In this document: positions 1 to 12,774 of the stretch, piece by piece | Position numbering within the stretch: the first letter of the stretch is position 1 | Layout of the letters: each line of letters opens with the position of its first letter | From: Austropuccinia psidii | Lineage: Eukaryota > Basidiomycota > Pucciniomycetes > Pucciniales > Sphaerophragmiaceae | Length of the DNA: 64,000 bases | Direction: 5' to 3' | NCBI GenBank assembly: GCA_023105745.1 | Contig: JALGQZ010000018.1 | Location: forward strand, 13,624,773-13,688,772 | Position numbers and translations under genes: made by a program | Notes under the pieces: generated by a model | The model's database searches: none | Seen by the model: the letters and a program-made list of their open reading frames with translations, nothing else | What the model was told of the DNA's origin: nothing

Positions 1-943
1 TTGGACCTGGATTTTCCTTGGAAGAAGCAGTGGTTCAGACATTTGAGCAATTTGGGATGTTTCTTGCTCATTGAATTTCCTGAAAGAAGGATGTGCCATG
101 ATATTTTCAGTGGCATCATGGCTATGTTCAGGATCTTTGACTTTAAGAGTCCAAGTGGCATCTTGGCATATTTTCTGGCATAAAGTCTAAAAGGACAGTC
201 AAGCTTTCTTGAGGTGACTGTTTTGGAGGGGCTTTTGTTGGCAGTTGGGGTCCCAGACCTGTCACAACCTATTTCAATTTGGTTGTGGGTCATATTGGAC
301 CTCAAGGTGGACACAGCATACCCCTGAGCCCTGGCAACATGATGCACATGTTTCCAAAGAATCTCAAGGGTCTGAAATTCACCTTCAGTGGGGGGTTGAA
401 GCATTTTTGAATGAAAAATATGTATAAAAGTGAAAAAAGGGGGGATTTGGGGATTTGGAATGGGGTAAGAACCTTTTGAAATGTGAAAAAGAATTGAAAA
501 AAGGTGTGAAAAATGAACAGAAGTGGTTAAGAGTGAAAAACCGTGGTTTAAATGTGGGATTAATGGATGAGGGAAGGTAAAAAATTGAAAATTGAGAGGC
601 TTGAAAGCAGGTTGTTGTGGTGAAAAATGCATTCTTTGGGGGAAAAAAGAAAAAAGTGTGAAATGCTTTGCAAAATGGCTGTGGTAATGCTGTTTTTTCC
701 AAAAAAAAATTGTTTTGGGGTGGGGATAATGTGGATTATTTTGGTGTTTGGCCTTTTTTTTGGGGGGGCTGGGCAAAAAATCTGAAAAAATTGGGAGTTA
801 GAGAGTTTTTGTGGGGAAAAAACCTCTTTTGGGCATGTTTTGGCCCAATACAGGCATCGTTGTGTTTCATTTTTAATTGAAAATGGGCCCAGGGCACCCC
901 TTACATGTTTTTACTAAAAACTTACGTGTTTTTATCAACACCC
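1..943 (-). mobile_element. Mutator-like element, left copy (5' part, cut by window edge)
   Basis: Read on the minus strand this starts with the terminal motif AGGGTGTTGATAAA and runs off the window edge. It matches the plus strand of 1321-2230 over most of its length, so the two are copies of one family facing away from each other. Bases 183 to 1 carry the same coding stretch as the right copy (a W-x-L-K-V then H-S-H-D-A-T-E-N pattern), here without the stop seen at 2062. About 200-900 is G/T-rich on the plus strand and probably untranslated end sequence. The rest of the element lies outside the window. Confidence 0.7.
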
Positions 944-1320
944 TAAATATATTTAATTATTCATATAAGCTTAATAATTGATAAGCTATAATGATTATAA
1001 AAAAATAAAAAAAAATGATAAAAATTTAGTAGTAAAGGTTTTTATTTTTTTTAGTTTTGATAAAGAAAGGGACTATAAAAAATTGAATAATGTAATTAAA
1101 AATTTTTAGCGAAAAATATCTCTTCTTATTTTGATGTTATTCTATTTTGGATTTTTTTATGGAATTTTTATTTGTTTCTATTTCTCAGATTATATTAAAA
1201 TCCAAAAAAAATGTTGAGAAATTACTTCATTAAAATAAATATTTCAAATTCAAAATTATTTGATATATATATACTTATAGCTATCATTTTATTCAAAAAA
1301 CATATCTCCAGATTTATTAA
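944..1320. other. AT-rich spacer between the two MULE ends
   Basis: About 377 bases of A/T-rich sequence separate the two outward-facing MULE termini. I see no gene, repeat unit or terminal inverted repeat in it. It is probably host DNA or older repeat DNA that received two insertions. Confidence 0.5.
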
Positions 1321-2040
1321 GGGCTTTGGTAAGCCAATTTAAAAATTTTGATAAAAACACATAATCCCTTATGTTTTTTAACTAAAACCTTACATGTTCT
1401 CTGGACCCATTTTCAATTAAAAAATAAGAAAACCTGTATTGGGAAGAAACCTCCCAAAACACCCCAAAAACACCCCCTCACCCATTTATTTCACACATTT
1501 TTTCACATCCCCCCAAAAAAAGACCAAACATCCAAATAATTTGCATTATTACCCCACATACATTTTTTTTCAAAAACACAATTACAAACCCAATTTCACA
1601 ATGCTTTGCAAACCCTTTTTTTCCACAAGAAAGAATTTCTCCTTAAAACCTCTAGAAGTCCACCTTTTCCCTTCCCTCTTGCATTAATCATAAATTTCAA
1701 CCAATTTTTTCACTTTTCACACCTTTCATCCCCTCTTTCGCATATTTTGAGATGTTCTTTCCTTATTTCAACTCCCCAAATTCTCCCTTTTTTATCTTTT
1801 TTAAATCTATACAGCTTTTCTCCTGAAAATTGCTTCAACCCTACACTGAAGGTTAATTTTATGGACTTAAGCTTCTTTGGAAGTGTGTGCATAATTTTTC
1901 CATGGAGAAGGGGTATTCTGTGTTCACCTTGAGGTCCAATATGACCCAAAACCAGATTTGAATGGGTTGTGATAAGTCTGGAACCCCAAATTCCCACAAA
2001 ACCCTCTCCAAAACAATCACTTCAAGAAATTTTGAGTCCA

Positions 2041-3447
2041 TTTAGACTTCATGCAAGAAAATAGTCCAAGAATACCATTTGGACTCTTAAAGTAAAAAAT
2101 CATGAACAAAGTCATGATGCCACTGAAAATATCATGGCATATCCTCCTTTCAGAAAATTCAATGAGAAAGAAACATTTCAAATTTTTCAGATATATGAAT
2201 CAATCCTCATGCCAAGAAAAATTCAGTCCCAAATATGCAGTCAGAGAGAGCCTAAAAGGCCTGTAGTACTTCAAAATATTTACAACAAAGTCAAAAAAAT
2301 CAAGAAAGAAAAACTGCAAGGCAGAAGACCCATTGATGCTCTTATTGATACCCTCAGAGAAGAAAATTTTGTCTGGTCCTCTGCAAGGGATACAGAGGGA
2401 CACATTACCTCATTTTTTCACTAACCCCGTTTCCATAAAACTCTTTTATGTCTTTCCTCATGTTATTTTTATGGATTGTACTTATAAAATCAATAAATAC
2501 AAAATTCTTCTTTTTCATATTTTTGGCTTCAGATCAACCAATACAACCTTTTCTTGGGCTGTTTGTTTGATGAAGAATGAGAATAAACCCTCATATACTT
2601 GGGCATTAAATTAATACATAGAAAAAGTCCTCAACAACATCAATATTATTCTCCCTCCAGTCATTTTCATTGAAAGGGATTTGTCCTTGAAAAATTTTCT
2701 TAAGAAGCTCTTCCCAGACTCAAGAGTCATGTTATGCATTTTCACATCAATAAAGATGTATCTGCCCATTGCATGAGGAAAATTTGTCATGGAACTTATG
2801 TTCAAAACTTCATGGACCTTTTGAATCAAGTAACACAATTAGAAATTTCACTTTTATTCCAAAAAAATTTATTAATGACTTTGAGATTATCTTTTCAGGC
2901 TATATATTCATTAACTGAAAAGTATTTCAAATATAATGGGAAGAAGCTTCAAAATCAAGCCAAAAAACTTGAATTTTTGCAATATTTGGAAAAGACCTGG
3001 CATTCTTTAAAGGAGTATTATGTGTCAGCCTGGACCAACTACCATTGTCACCTGGGTGTGGGGTCTATCTCAAGATTTGAAGTTTCCAATTCCATGGTTG
3101 ATCCTTACCTGCAAATTTCTTCTGATACTCTCCTGAATATTGTTAGGGCCCTTCACATGGCTTTTAAGAAACAATTCATTGAAATGAGAAAAATAATCTC
3201 CAAAAAAAAGTTTTCCATGTCAAGAATTTCCTTCAACACATCTGTGCTCTCAATGGCCAGGTGTCTCATTATGCCATTCAGATGGCCTTTGAAAATTATA
3301 AAAGAAAATACCCCAAATGAAAAATGCACCAACAAATACAATTATTATAAAGGAATACCTTGAAAGTACAAGACCCAACAGGTATTTTCCAACCTCCAAA
3401 GGCTCCAGTTATCAAACTTCCATCCTCCATGGCATTTGAATTTACCT
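2041..3447 (+). pseudogene. MULE transposase, frameshifted
   Basis: Decayed Mutator-family transposase. An N-terminal FAR1/WRKY-GCM1-like zinc-finger trace (F-R-L-H, W-T-L-K-V, H-E-Q-S-H-D) is followed, in other frames, by the MULE catalytic core. Asp 1 lies in F-M-D-C-T-Y (about 2474). Asp 2 lies in E-R-D-L-S-L (about 2670), followed by the C-x-F-H-I-N block (about 2735). The Glu lies in S-R-F-E-V-S-N-S (about 3075). Breaks are a stop at 2062-2064, a frameshift in a T run near 2415, a stop at 2611-2613 and a frameshift near 2735. A plausible intron (GTGAGT to TTTTCAG) spans 3448-3521. Members of this family cut and paste DNA, usually leaving 8-10 bp target duplications. This copy cannot make a full protein. 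Confidence 0.7.
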
Positions 3448-3521
3448 GTGAGTATATTTTCATCCTCAATTTCTTAGATTTTCTTCATATTAACTGATTT
3501 TCTTTGTCATATTCTTTTCAG

Positions 3522-3904
3522 ACAGACTATAAAGATAATGATTAAAGTGTTTAGAAGGAAATAAAGAATAAATCCAAAAAGAAAATTTGAGAATATTGGG
3601 GGAGACCTTTTTCAAACACCAATGGCATAAATAAAAACCATTCTTGAACATTTTAAATCTTTTTTAACTTGAAAGGTCCCTTTTGATAAAATTACCATGA
3701 GTCAAGAGGATAAGTAATATTATTAAGATAAACTAGAATGCAAGAATATCTGTGGAAGACCTCAAGGAACCAAAAATAAAAATAAAAATAAACCTCACTA
3801 TCCAAATCAATCACTTCATCAGCTTCACTACTGTCAAAAAAAGGATTCAATGAAAATGGAAAATTGAAAGTAACCCTGATAAGGTCCAGAAGATTTCTAA
3901 AGAT
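3522..3904 (+). other. MULE 3' coding or UTR remnant
   Basis: A/T-rich stretch between the putative MULE intron and the solo LTR. I see no long frame. Position suggests it is the continuation of the MULE gene, with the C-terminal remnant resuming beyond the LTR. Confidence 0.35.
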
Positions 3905-5638
3905 TGTAAGGTGTGGATATGAAGCTTTGATTAAACATCAAGTACTTTTCCTGTCCTCAAAATGTTTATAAGGTACAATTGAATTAAAAAGAGTAAAATT
4001 TAAGATCTTTGAGAGAAAACCCACCAAATTTCTTATTTTTATCTTTATAAGTATAAAACAATAATATGAGAAAGATTTATTTTTTTACCAACAATAAAAT
4101 TTTATCCAAAAATACTGTACAAGAGATATTTAAGCCTACAAAAGAAATTTCTTCAAGAGAAATCTCAATTGAAATTAATTGAGCAAAGGACTTCAGAATC
4201 TTTAAATAAGAACGAAATCTTTAAAATATTAAAAAAGAGAAAACACACCTAAAAGTTACCAGAGTAAATTTGGAAACAAAGTAACAAAGGTAACCATGAT
4301 GAAAGATGCTTTAATTCACTTATGGGATGGTTCAAGGGTAAAAATGATTAAAATGATTTTTTCACGTGGTAAAAAGGCTTAGAATGATACGAAAAGGGTG
4401 GTTGTAATATTTTATTGATTGGTTTAACAATTTTCAAGCTAATTATAAAAGGAAAAGTGGGGCAAAGGGGAAATTATTCTATAGCAACCAATTTTCTTAC
4501 TCCAAAAGTAAAATTTATTCTTTTAATTCGTGAAAAACACTTTGACAACAGAAAAGCCATTTATTGAATCATGGGACCCTGGTGTGGACCAAAAGGGCTG
4601 GCTTTAGCCATTGCTATAGTAATACATGGTTTTAAGCCTCCATATCATGTCAGAGTTTGTGTAAGAGGCATAAAAAACAGTTAAAACTTTTTTACTAATA
4701 TTCTTTTAGCTTAAGGGTAGTTTTACCCTCTTGGAAACAATTAAAGCTTCCCTGGTTGGTATCAAACCCTCATCATCAATTGAGTCACAGACCCTGTGAC
4801 TCAATTCCAGGCTAAACATTATAAGCTTTTGTGTGAAAGTTGACATCTCACACCTGTCAGCAAAGAATTCGGTGGAGTCTGGCACCTTTGGAGCCAAGAT
4901 TCCTTTTCCCCCCAGAATTAATCTTTCTAATTTATTTTTCTTTTGATTCCTAATAATGTATTATACTTGTAATTTAAATATGTAATTAAATCAAATTTTT
5001 ACAGTACACAACCATAATAATTGATAACTCATATGTAAATCAAATTTCACTTATGTAATACATGCACACATTTTGACATTTCAATTGAAAATACTTCAAT
5101 TCCTCATAACTTCTAAGATACACATCACACCCAAATTGTAACACAAAAATTGATTGCTAACACCATATTTGGTGTGAATTAAACAAATGTTTTGAGTATT
5201 TTCAATTTTTTTACAGAAAATATTAAAAACTTAATTTAAGCTTATTTAGAGTTGAGCTACAGGGATTTCACTCAGAGGTGACCCAACCTTATTTTTTGTG
5301 AGGCATCCAATGAAGAAATAATTTTCATACATTTATTTATTGGATAAGAAGCTATAATAATTTTTTTTACAATTTTTTCCAAAAATATTTGAATTTTAAT
5401 ATTTTTGTTGAAAATTTATTTTTACTCAATTTTTTCAAGTAAAAATGTGTTTTCACAATTTTAAATTTCAATGTGATTTTAATTTCAAATTATAATGAGA
5501 ATTCCAATTTTATATAAAAATTTTATATTGATATTTGAATTATTTTTTATAATATAAATAAATTTATCTCTTTATAATTATAACATGTTTTGTTATTTGT
5601 GGTCTTTTGAGTATATAAAAATGCCTCTGAGGCTCACA
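3905..5638 (-). mobile_element. Solo LTR, Ty3 family A
   Basis: Begins TGTAAGGTGTGG and ends GGCTCACA on the plus strand, the same ends as the LTRs of the full-length family A element. It is flanked by AAGAT (3900-3904) and AAAAT (5639-5643), a 5-bp target duplication with one mismatch. No internal region is attached, so it is the product of LTR-LTR recombination. It is 1734 bp, slightly shorter than the other copies. Confidence 0.85.
4778..4806. promoter_or_regulatory. Perfect palindrome with paired Gcn4/AP-1-type sites in LTR
   Basis: Two 13-base arms (AATTGAGTCACAG and its complement) flank a 3-base loop. Each arm contains TGAGTCA/TGACTCA, the consensus of Gcn4/AP-1 bZIP factors. The same palindrome occurs in the solo LTR at 10139-10167. 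A role as an LTR enhancer is inference. Confidence 0.5.
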
Positions 5639-5849
5639 AAAATATTCTGAAAAACTTGCAAAAACTTTGAATATTTATGCTTCAATTGAGTCAACATGTG
5701 TGAATTACCAAAGAAATCATCACACAAGTGATGAATGATCCGATCTCTTTGTGATTCTTTGATTCATTTTCATGGAGAATTTTTTTTATAATTTTAATAT
5801 TTATTAATTTGCTTGACCCATTTTTATTAGGTACCTGCATCAGAAGACT

Positions 5850-6330
5850 TTCCAAAATTCAATTTGGATTTTGTAATACACCTTCAAGTTGATTTCTTTT
5901 CAGGGTGATTGAAGCTTTTGCTATAGAACTGTATCCCTTTTCATTTACAAGACTCAAGACCAATGGGCTGATGTCAGAGGTGACCTTATTGAATAAATAC
6001 AAAATAATGAAAATCTTGTGAAACCATGAAAACCTTAGTACCATCAGTAAGAAATGTTTTGGACATATTAGAATTGTTTGGAGATTTTGGCCAAGAACCA
6101 AAGAGCAAGGGGATATCCATGCCTGATATGTGGAATTAAATTGCAAATAATTATCAAAATACAGTTTTCTTTTATTCCAAAATCCAATATTTTGCTATTT
6201 TTTCCCTTATTTCTGTCCTCCGAATGACAATCCACCCATTTTCATCTGTTTTTTGATATCTGTTCTCATTTTATTCCCTTGGATGCCATCATATATAAAT
6301 TTTACCCTGTTCCCTCCATTACTGTAAATT
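5850..6330 (+). pseudogene. MULE transposase C-terminal remnant
   Basis: Open fragments in shifting frames. One reads about 40 codons from near 5900 to a stop near 6020. Another carries SMPDM at about 6110-6130, followed by an aromatic/hydrophobic stretch. MULE-type proteins often have a W-x-S-M-P-D-M-G motif in their C-terminal region, so I assign this to the right MULE, separated from its core by the solo LTR. Several stops and frameshifts are present. Confidence 0.4.
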
Positions 6331-6450
6331 TGTAATTTAGTTTGTAAACACAACCCCTTGGGGTGAGCAGATAAATTCAAGAAGCACATAATGTTATATC
6401 TGTTGAATCTTCCTCTCCTCATAAAAAACACACTATTTTGGAAGTTTATT

Positions 6451-7679
6451 AAGATTGAGTTTTCTTCTGTACATACATTTTATGCCAATTATCCCCCTCC
6501 TGAGTAATCTTTATTTCTTAAATCCCTTCTAAGCTGCATTTCTTTCACAAAAATATGGCAATTTTGTACTTGAAAATAGTCATATTACAAACATAGAAAA
6601 AATGAAAAAAAAAGATTTTTAGGCCTTCACTTTTCCCACCAAAAAAACGCCCAATATTATGGGATTTTGATTTTTTATCCTCAAGACTATGCCCTTTATT
6701 TTAAAAAAGAACTTATGTAAATTTATAAGTGGAAATATTTACAATTGATTTGTGAAAAAAAATTGGCCATTTTTGAGAAATTTGGAAAAAAAGGAAAATA
6801 AAAAAAATTGGGATCTTGACATACCATGTTAGAAAAAATATGCCAAAAAATAATTGAAAAATTCCTCAAAACTAATCATTAGAATTCTTTGTAAAATTTG
6901 GTTCACTTATGTTTATTTAAAAAAATATTAAATTCTTTTACCATAACCTTTTATTAAATGTATAATAGGAAAAGCAAATTATCATTGAAAATAATTTTTA
7001 ATAGTCTTTCTCTTGATTAAATCATGTAGTAAATTAATGATAAAATAAATTTTATCTTGTTTTGAATCTTTAATTAGTTATTCAACTAAGGTCTTCCAAA
7101 ATTGATACATGATTCACATCAGAGAGAGAGACATATATACTAGCTTTTGGATAATACATTCTACTAGGTCTTGTATGAATAATTTATATGAGAATGGTAA
7201 TTTCATATTATAATCATATAGTGTTTCATGTGTGATCAATGTTAAAAGGAGGAAATTTAACAGAACTTCTTAGTTAGGAGGATTGAATAATGATGTTGAT
7301 CATCTCTATCATGTATTCCATAATTTATAGTTGATGAAAATATCTCTATTAATCTTAGTACTTATATTTTATATTAAAGCAAAAGGCAGTTGATCATGAG
7401 CACTTATATCTTTTTAGCTTCTGTTTTTGAGTCTATATCTCTATTCTAGTCTGTTTTTATTTTTGAACAATCATTATTTCCTGTCATAATTTCAATCAGA
7501 AGCAGCTAGATACTATTGAGGCACTTAATATCTTCTCTTTCCATTTATTAAGCACATACTTATGTGATGTTCAGTATTTAATTCCAGACATGTGGTAGAC
7601 ATATTATGTCAGGGTAACTCTATTATATAGCCTTCAAACTATAATAGCAGGCTATAAGTATTAGTGCGACACAATGATA
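6451..7679. other. AT-rich region without recognised features
   Basis: Very A/T-rich with poly-A and poly-T runs. I see no convincing coding frame, LTR end or tandem array. It may include the missing right end of the MULE. Confidence 0.5.
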
Positions 7680-8627
7680 ATAGTGATAAATTAATTATAA
7701 GATGGTTAAAAGGGCTATATAAAGGATTTGAGTGATGGTGAGTATTACTGATAGCCCTGGGTGCTGTGTTTATCCATTGGTTTACAATAATAAACCCTCA
7801 TAAAATTAATACTTATAATCATACCTGTTATATTCTAAGGTTAAGGATTATTATGAACTCATACCATGTAGGAATACTAAGACCAGAACAATTAATTTGC
7901 CTTTTGGTGAGGAAAAAGCTTTTTTGATCTTGTTCTGGGGTAGTGGGAGGTTTCTTACCTCTTCACACAACAACAGAATAAAACTTTCCACTACTTTGGG
8001 CTGCTTTGTGGCTCTATAAACTTAATACAGACTGGTATTCAGTGGAAATGTGGTTTTAGAGCCACAGGTTGGCATTTTTACCCTATACAGGGTGAATGTT
8101 CTTGCCAATGGAGTTTACAGGTGTTCTCAAGCGCTTCTGATGCATCAGGAATTGTAAAGGTTATTTCTGTATGACTCTTATTTGTCAGGTTATGAGAAAT
8201 TAAATAGTCATCAAAATTTAATTTAACTATATGGACATCTGGCTCACAATAAGATCCCATACTGGCTAGAGTGGGATTCAAATCTTGAAGCCTGGATATC
8301 TTTTTCAGTTTGAAGGATAGAGAGCTCAAAAGTAGCTCATTTTAAATTCCTTGATGATTTCTACACAGTGGTTAATTATTTGGTATATCTAGAATTCAAT
8401 ATGGCAAAGTTATACCAATTTTAAATTCAATGATCAATTTGTGTATTTGTTATGAATCCTGTATTGAGCTTGTTTTCTCCATAATGTTTGTTCTAGATGG
8501 TTTATGAGGAAACCAATTTCAACATCATGTATCCCTGTTTTGATCTTGAAAAAGATACCCCACGTTATGTATCTCACACTAAAACTGTAGGAATTAGATG
8601 GGAGTTGAATATTTTGTTGACCTTTAT
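7680..8627. repeat. Repeat family C, copy 1, left part
   Basis: Matches 53500-54515 over most of its length. Shared blocks include one around TCTCACACTAAAACTGTAG (about 8572 and 54460) and a GTGGTTTTA..CCACA block (about 8050 and 53915). It breaks off at 8627, where the family B LTR begins, and continues at 38650. I do not recognise the family. No coding frame is evident. Confidence 0.65.
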
Positions 8628-10138
8628 TGATAGGTTTTTCTATTGAACTCTTGATAGTAGTAACAAATATCAAGAATACTATGACTTTCTTCATTATAAA
8701 ATATGATATAATTAAGTATCATAATTATTAAAGATAATTATATAAAAAAAAGAATTTAATCATTATTAAATAATTTAGTAATAAAAAAATCTTAATAATT
8801 ATAGTCACTGACAATTATAATAATAATCAATATAAAGCTCTTAATGAGACATTTATATATGGAAAATGATAATATTTATCCACTTATAAATAATATAAAT
8901 TTTCTTTATCAAGGAAATATCACACACACTGGAAGAGATAACTGTTATAGAAAAATTCTATATAAAAAACCTAATACTAGGTAAAAGAGATATAGAATTT
9001 GAGAGAAAACTTACTTATAATATTTATTTAATGGAATAAGTCAAACAACAACATCTATAGTAGTAAATAATATTTCAAAGTTACAAACACACCAAAAAAC
9101 AATATTTCAAAATATAAAAACAGCTGTCATATGATAAAATGAGATTTCAGAGTTGTTAGCTGGAATGTTTGTATTTAAAAGATATTTTAAGAGAACAATT
9201 TTATATAATTAAATCTATTATTGGTTATTACAAAAATATAATCTACATTATATGATTTCAATTCTTTATTTACAATTTCTAAAAAGTAAAATAACCTAAT
9301 GACTAATGTGAGCCATAGAGGTATTTTTATATGCCCAAAAGACCACAAATAACAAAATGAGATATAAATATAAATAAAATAAATCTATTTATATTATCAA
9401 AATAAAAATTAAAATATAAATACAAATTTATATACAAAAATAAAAATTTAATTATAATTTAAAATAAAAATTACATTAAATTTTAAAATTGTGAAATTGC
9501 ATTTTTACTTGAAAAAACTAAGTAAAAATGAATTTTTAATAAAATGAATGTAATTAAAATATTTTTGGTAAAAGGCTACCTAAATTTATTAGAGCTTTTT
9601 GTTCAATAAATAAACTCAAGAAAATGACTTTACCATTGGATTCCTCATGAAGAATAAGGTGGGGTCACCTCTGGGTAAAATTTCTGTAACTCAACCCTAA
9701 ATAAGCTTAAATTAAGTTTTTAGTATTTTCTGTAAGAAGTTGCAAATCCTCAAAACCTTTATTTATTCCACACCACATGTGCTGTCAACCATCAATTTTT
9801 GTGGTAAAATTGAGGTGTTGGGTGTAGTTTAGAAGTTATGAGGAATTGAAGTATTTTCAATTGAAATGTCAAAATGTGCATGTGTATTACATAAGTGAAC
9901 TGTAATTTACATATGAGGTATCAATTATTAAAGTTGTGTACTGTAAAAATCAATTGAATTGTATGTATAAATTACAAGTGTATTACATAATGAGGAATTA
10001 AAGAAAAAATAAATTGGAAAGATTAATTTGAGGGGGGAAAAGGTACTCTAGCTCCAAGGGGGATCCAGACCCCCAAAATCCTTTCTGACAGGTGTGGGAT
10101 GTCAAAATCCATGCAAAAGTTCATCACTTTTGGCCTGG

Positions 10139-10167
10139 AATTGAGTCACAGGGTCTGTGACTCAATT
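10139..10167. promoter_or_regulatory. 13-bp-arm palindrome with paired bZIP (TGAGTCA) sites
   Basis: Perfect inverted repeat with a GGT loop, identical in its arms to 4778-4806. It lies about 320 bp upstream of the candidate TATA box of this LTR, in what would be U3. Confidence 0.5.
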
Positions 10168-10488
10168 GATGATGAGGTTTTGATACCAACCAGGGCAGTT
10201 TTAACTGTTGCCAAGAGGGTAAAACTACCCGTAAGTTAAAAAAATCTTGGTAGAAACAGTTTTAAATTATTTCTACGTCTCTTACACACATTCTTACGTG
10301 TTTTGGAGGCTCTAGACCAGGTATCACTATGGTAACGGCTGATTTAAGGGTCTAAAATGGCTAAAACCAGACCTTTTTTTAGTCTAAACCAGGGTTCAAT
10401 GATGCCATAATTGGCTTTTCTGTTGTCAGAGTGTTTTCCATGGCTGAGAGGAGTAAATTTCACTTTTGGAGTAAGAAAAATTTATGGC

Positions 10489-10496
10489 TATAAAAG
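10489..10496 (+). promoter_or_regulatory. Candidate LTR TATA box (TATAAAAG)
   Basis: TATAAAAG in a conserved block followed by a pyrimidine-rich stretch. The same block is present in reverse in both LTRs of the full-length A element (about 28578 and 36826). Conservation and position suggest the LTR core promoter, with transcription starting some 30 bases downstream. Confidence 0.45.
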
Positions 10497-12528
10497 AATG
10501 TCTTCTTTGCCCCACTTTTCTCTTCATGTTAGAATCTTTTCCTTTCATAATTATTCTAAACACTGTTAAGCAAACCAATATAATATTCCAACCACCCTTT
10601 TTAAATCATTTTAAACCTTTTAACCACATGAAAAAATCATTATAGTCACTGTTTGTAACTCTTATAATCATTCTTACCCCTTGAACCACCCCAAAAGTGA
10701 ATTAAAGCATCTTTCATCACTGTTAGCTTTGTGACTTTGTTTCCAAATTCACTCTAGTCACTTTTGGGAATGTTTTCTCTTTAAATATCTTTTTAAAGAA
10801 TTTTTTTCTTCAATTAATTTCTTGCAGTTCTTTTCTCAATTAATTCCAATTGAAATTGCTCTTGAAGAAATTTCTTTTGTAGCCTTAAATATCTCTTGTA
10901 GAGTATTTTTGGATAAATTTTTATTGTTGGTAAAACAATAAATCTTTATAATATTGTTGTTTTATACTTATAAAGTTAAAAAAATCAAATTGGTGTATTT
11001 TCTCTTAAAAATACTATTTCAATACTATTTTTAATTATATTTTACCTTCTACAAATTTCGAGGACAGTACAAGTACTTGATTTTTAATCAAAGTTTCATA
11101 TCCACACCTTACAACTAATCAGATAATAGGTTATATATTGAATGAAATATTACCCATTTAAAATGTCTAATTGAGTGAATGATGATTGTTTCTCAGCAAA
11201 ACCATTTATTTGAAGGATTGTTTCAGGCCTTCAGAGCAGCTCTCATGATTCATAAGTTATATATAGGGCATTCTTAGGTAAAAACTGAAAAAAATGCTTA
11301 AAAATAAGGTTGTTCACTTAAGGTAACTAATTTTTAATTCCAATTTAAAGCTACCAGTATTATTCTTAACTCCAAGTGACTTGAATCCTCTCTTTATACA
11401 ATTATTTTAAGTTCATTTATATTATAGTTAATCACATGAACAACTTAAAAATGAAGTTTCAAGCAGAAATCTCTTAAACTGAATTTTTGATGAATTTCTG
11501 AAGAAATATTAATTTTTGTTAAGAATAATTTGAAAAGTTAATTTCAAGGCTAATTACCAATTAAAACTTTTGAGAAAAGCTACTTTGAATTTTATTTATA
11601 CACAGATAACAGTGAATTGTAAACTGTGTGAAATGTTCAAGAAGATCCATCAAGAATTGGATTTTATAATGAATCATTGAGGTTATTGCTATTTTTCCAC
11701 ATAAAATAGCAATACACACCAAAAATTAACTTTTGATAAGGCTTTAACGCTTATGAATTTAAATTTTTTAGCTTGGTTAAGCTTTGACAGTTCTTGAAAC
11801 CTTGATTAAAAGATTTCATATTGAGATTTACCCTTTGACAGCTTGTAATTCCCTTTCAAATTGGGATAAAACCAGTTTAAACTTTAGTTTTCAATAAAAT
11901 TTTGATCTTAAGGTTTAAATAAGGTTGAAAATTCACCAATACAGGTGGGAAACCTTAATTGAGTCTTTGCAGATCCCAAAAGTTGTGTACCCTTTCTCTA
12001 TTTGGTCTTTTCCTTTGTCCCACATTTATTCATGGTTCTTGCTCTTTCATTTATTTCAAGCCATACTATAGCCTCAAACCACTTTAAATTGAGCTCACAC
12101 AGGATTTACATTCTGTATTTCAAATCCTTAGCCAATTCAATGAATATACACAACACCTCAATTTTGAATAAAGTTTTTGCAAGCTTGCATAAACCTTGTT
12201 CAGCTTCAAATTAAAGATTACTTGAGCTTAAATCTAACAATTTAATTTTTTTTGAAAAGGTTGCAATTGTACTGTGATATTATTAAGTCGTCCAATAACA
12301 TAAGCAATATCCATTTTTGGGTAAAACACCCTATGATACTACCCTAGGTTATTTTTGGTGTAGAATCCAAGGCTGAAATGATAATTATAGCTTTGTTCAT
12401 CCAAAATTAAGTTATTCTTATTATTATTATATTAAATTCAATCAATAAGTCTGTTTAAGACTAAATCAACTGTATAAAAAGTTATTTGTGGCCTTATGGG
12501 TATGTCATACATATCTCACAGGCTCACA

Positions 12529-12540
12529 TTCCCTACCACC
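12529..12540 (-). other. Family B polypurine tract
   Basis: GGTGGTAGGGAA on the minus strand, directly before the TGTGAGCC start of the 3' LTR. This is where plus-strand priming occurs in LTR elements. Confidence 0.6.
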
Positions 12541-12774
12541 AAAACAAATTTTACAAGTTTTCATTGAATAGTATACCCCCAATTGAATTGCAGGGGTATA
12601 ATCCACTTTCCAACATCTCTACTTATACTTTTGAGTATTTAAAGACAACAATTCAAGCTTTTCATTGAGGGATTGGTCTTCTATCATGTCTGAATCTTCT
12701 GAGAAACTCTTGTGAATCAGGTATTTTACTTTCTAAAAGCCACTCATCTTCATTTTTTGGGTTTCTATATGTGA

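Larger units (their letters stand above)
1321..6450 (+). mobile_element. Mutator-like element, right copy, split by a solo LTR
   Basis: The left end GGGCTTTGGTAAGCC is a diverged version of the end at 943, and both share an inner TTACATG-type block. A decayed transposase gene follows at 2041-3447. The copy is interrupted by a solo LTR at 3905-5638. Traces of the transposase C-terminus (SMPDM followed by aromatic-rich residues) reappear at about 5850-6330. I could not find the right terminal inverted repeat, so the end given is approximate. Confidence 0.6.
9307..11113 (+). mobile_element. Solo LTR, Ty3 family A, plus orientation
   Basis: Starts TGTGAGCC, ends CACCTTACA, and is flanked by perfect 5-bp repeats ACTAA (9302-9306 and 11114-11118). 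At 1807 bp it is close to the 1827 bp of the LTRs of the full-length element. It lies inside the family B 3' LTR, so it inserted after B. Confidence 0.9.
8628..12528 (-). repeat. Family B 3' LTR, split by a solo A LTR
   Basis: Starts TGATAGG, which aligns with the TGTAAGC start of the 5' LTR at 17792, and ends GGCTCACA next to a purine-rich tract. The solo A LTR and its duplicated ACTAA (9307-11118) interrupt it; without them it is about 2089 bp. It preserves the empty sites for the MITE (8867-8874) and for the full-length A element (AAATAAGG near 11927). Confidence 0.8.
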
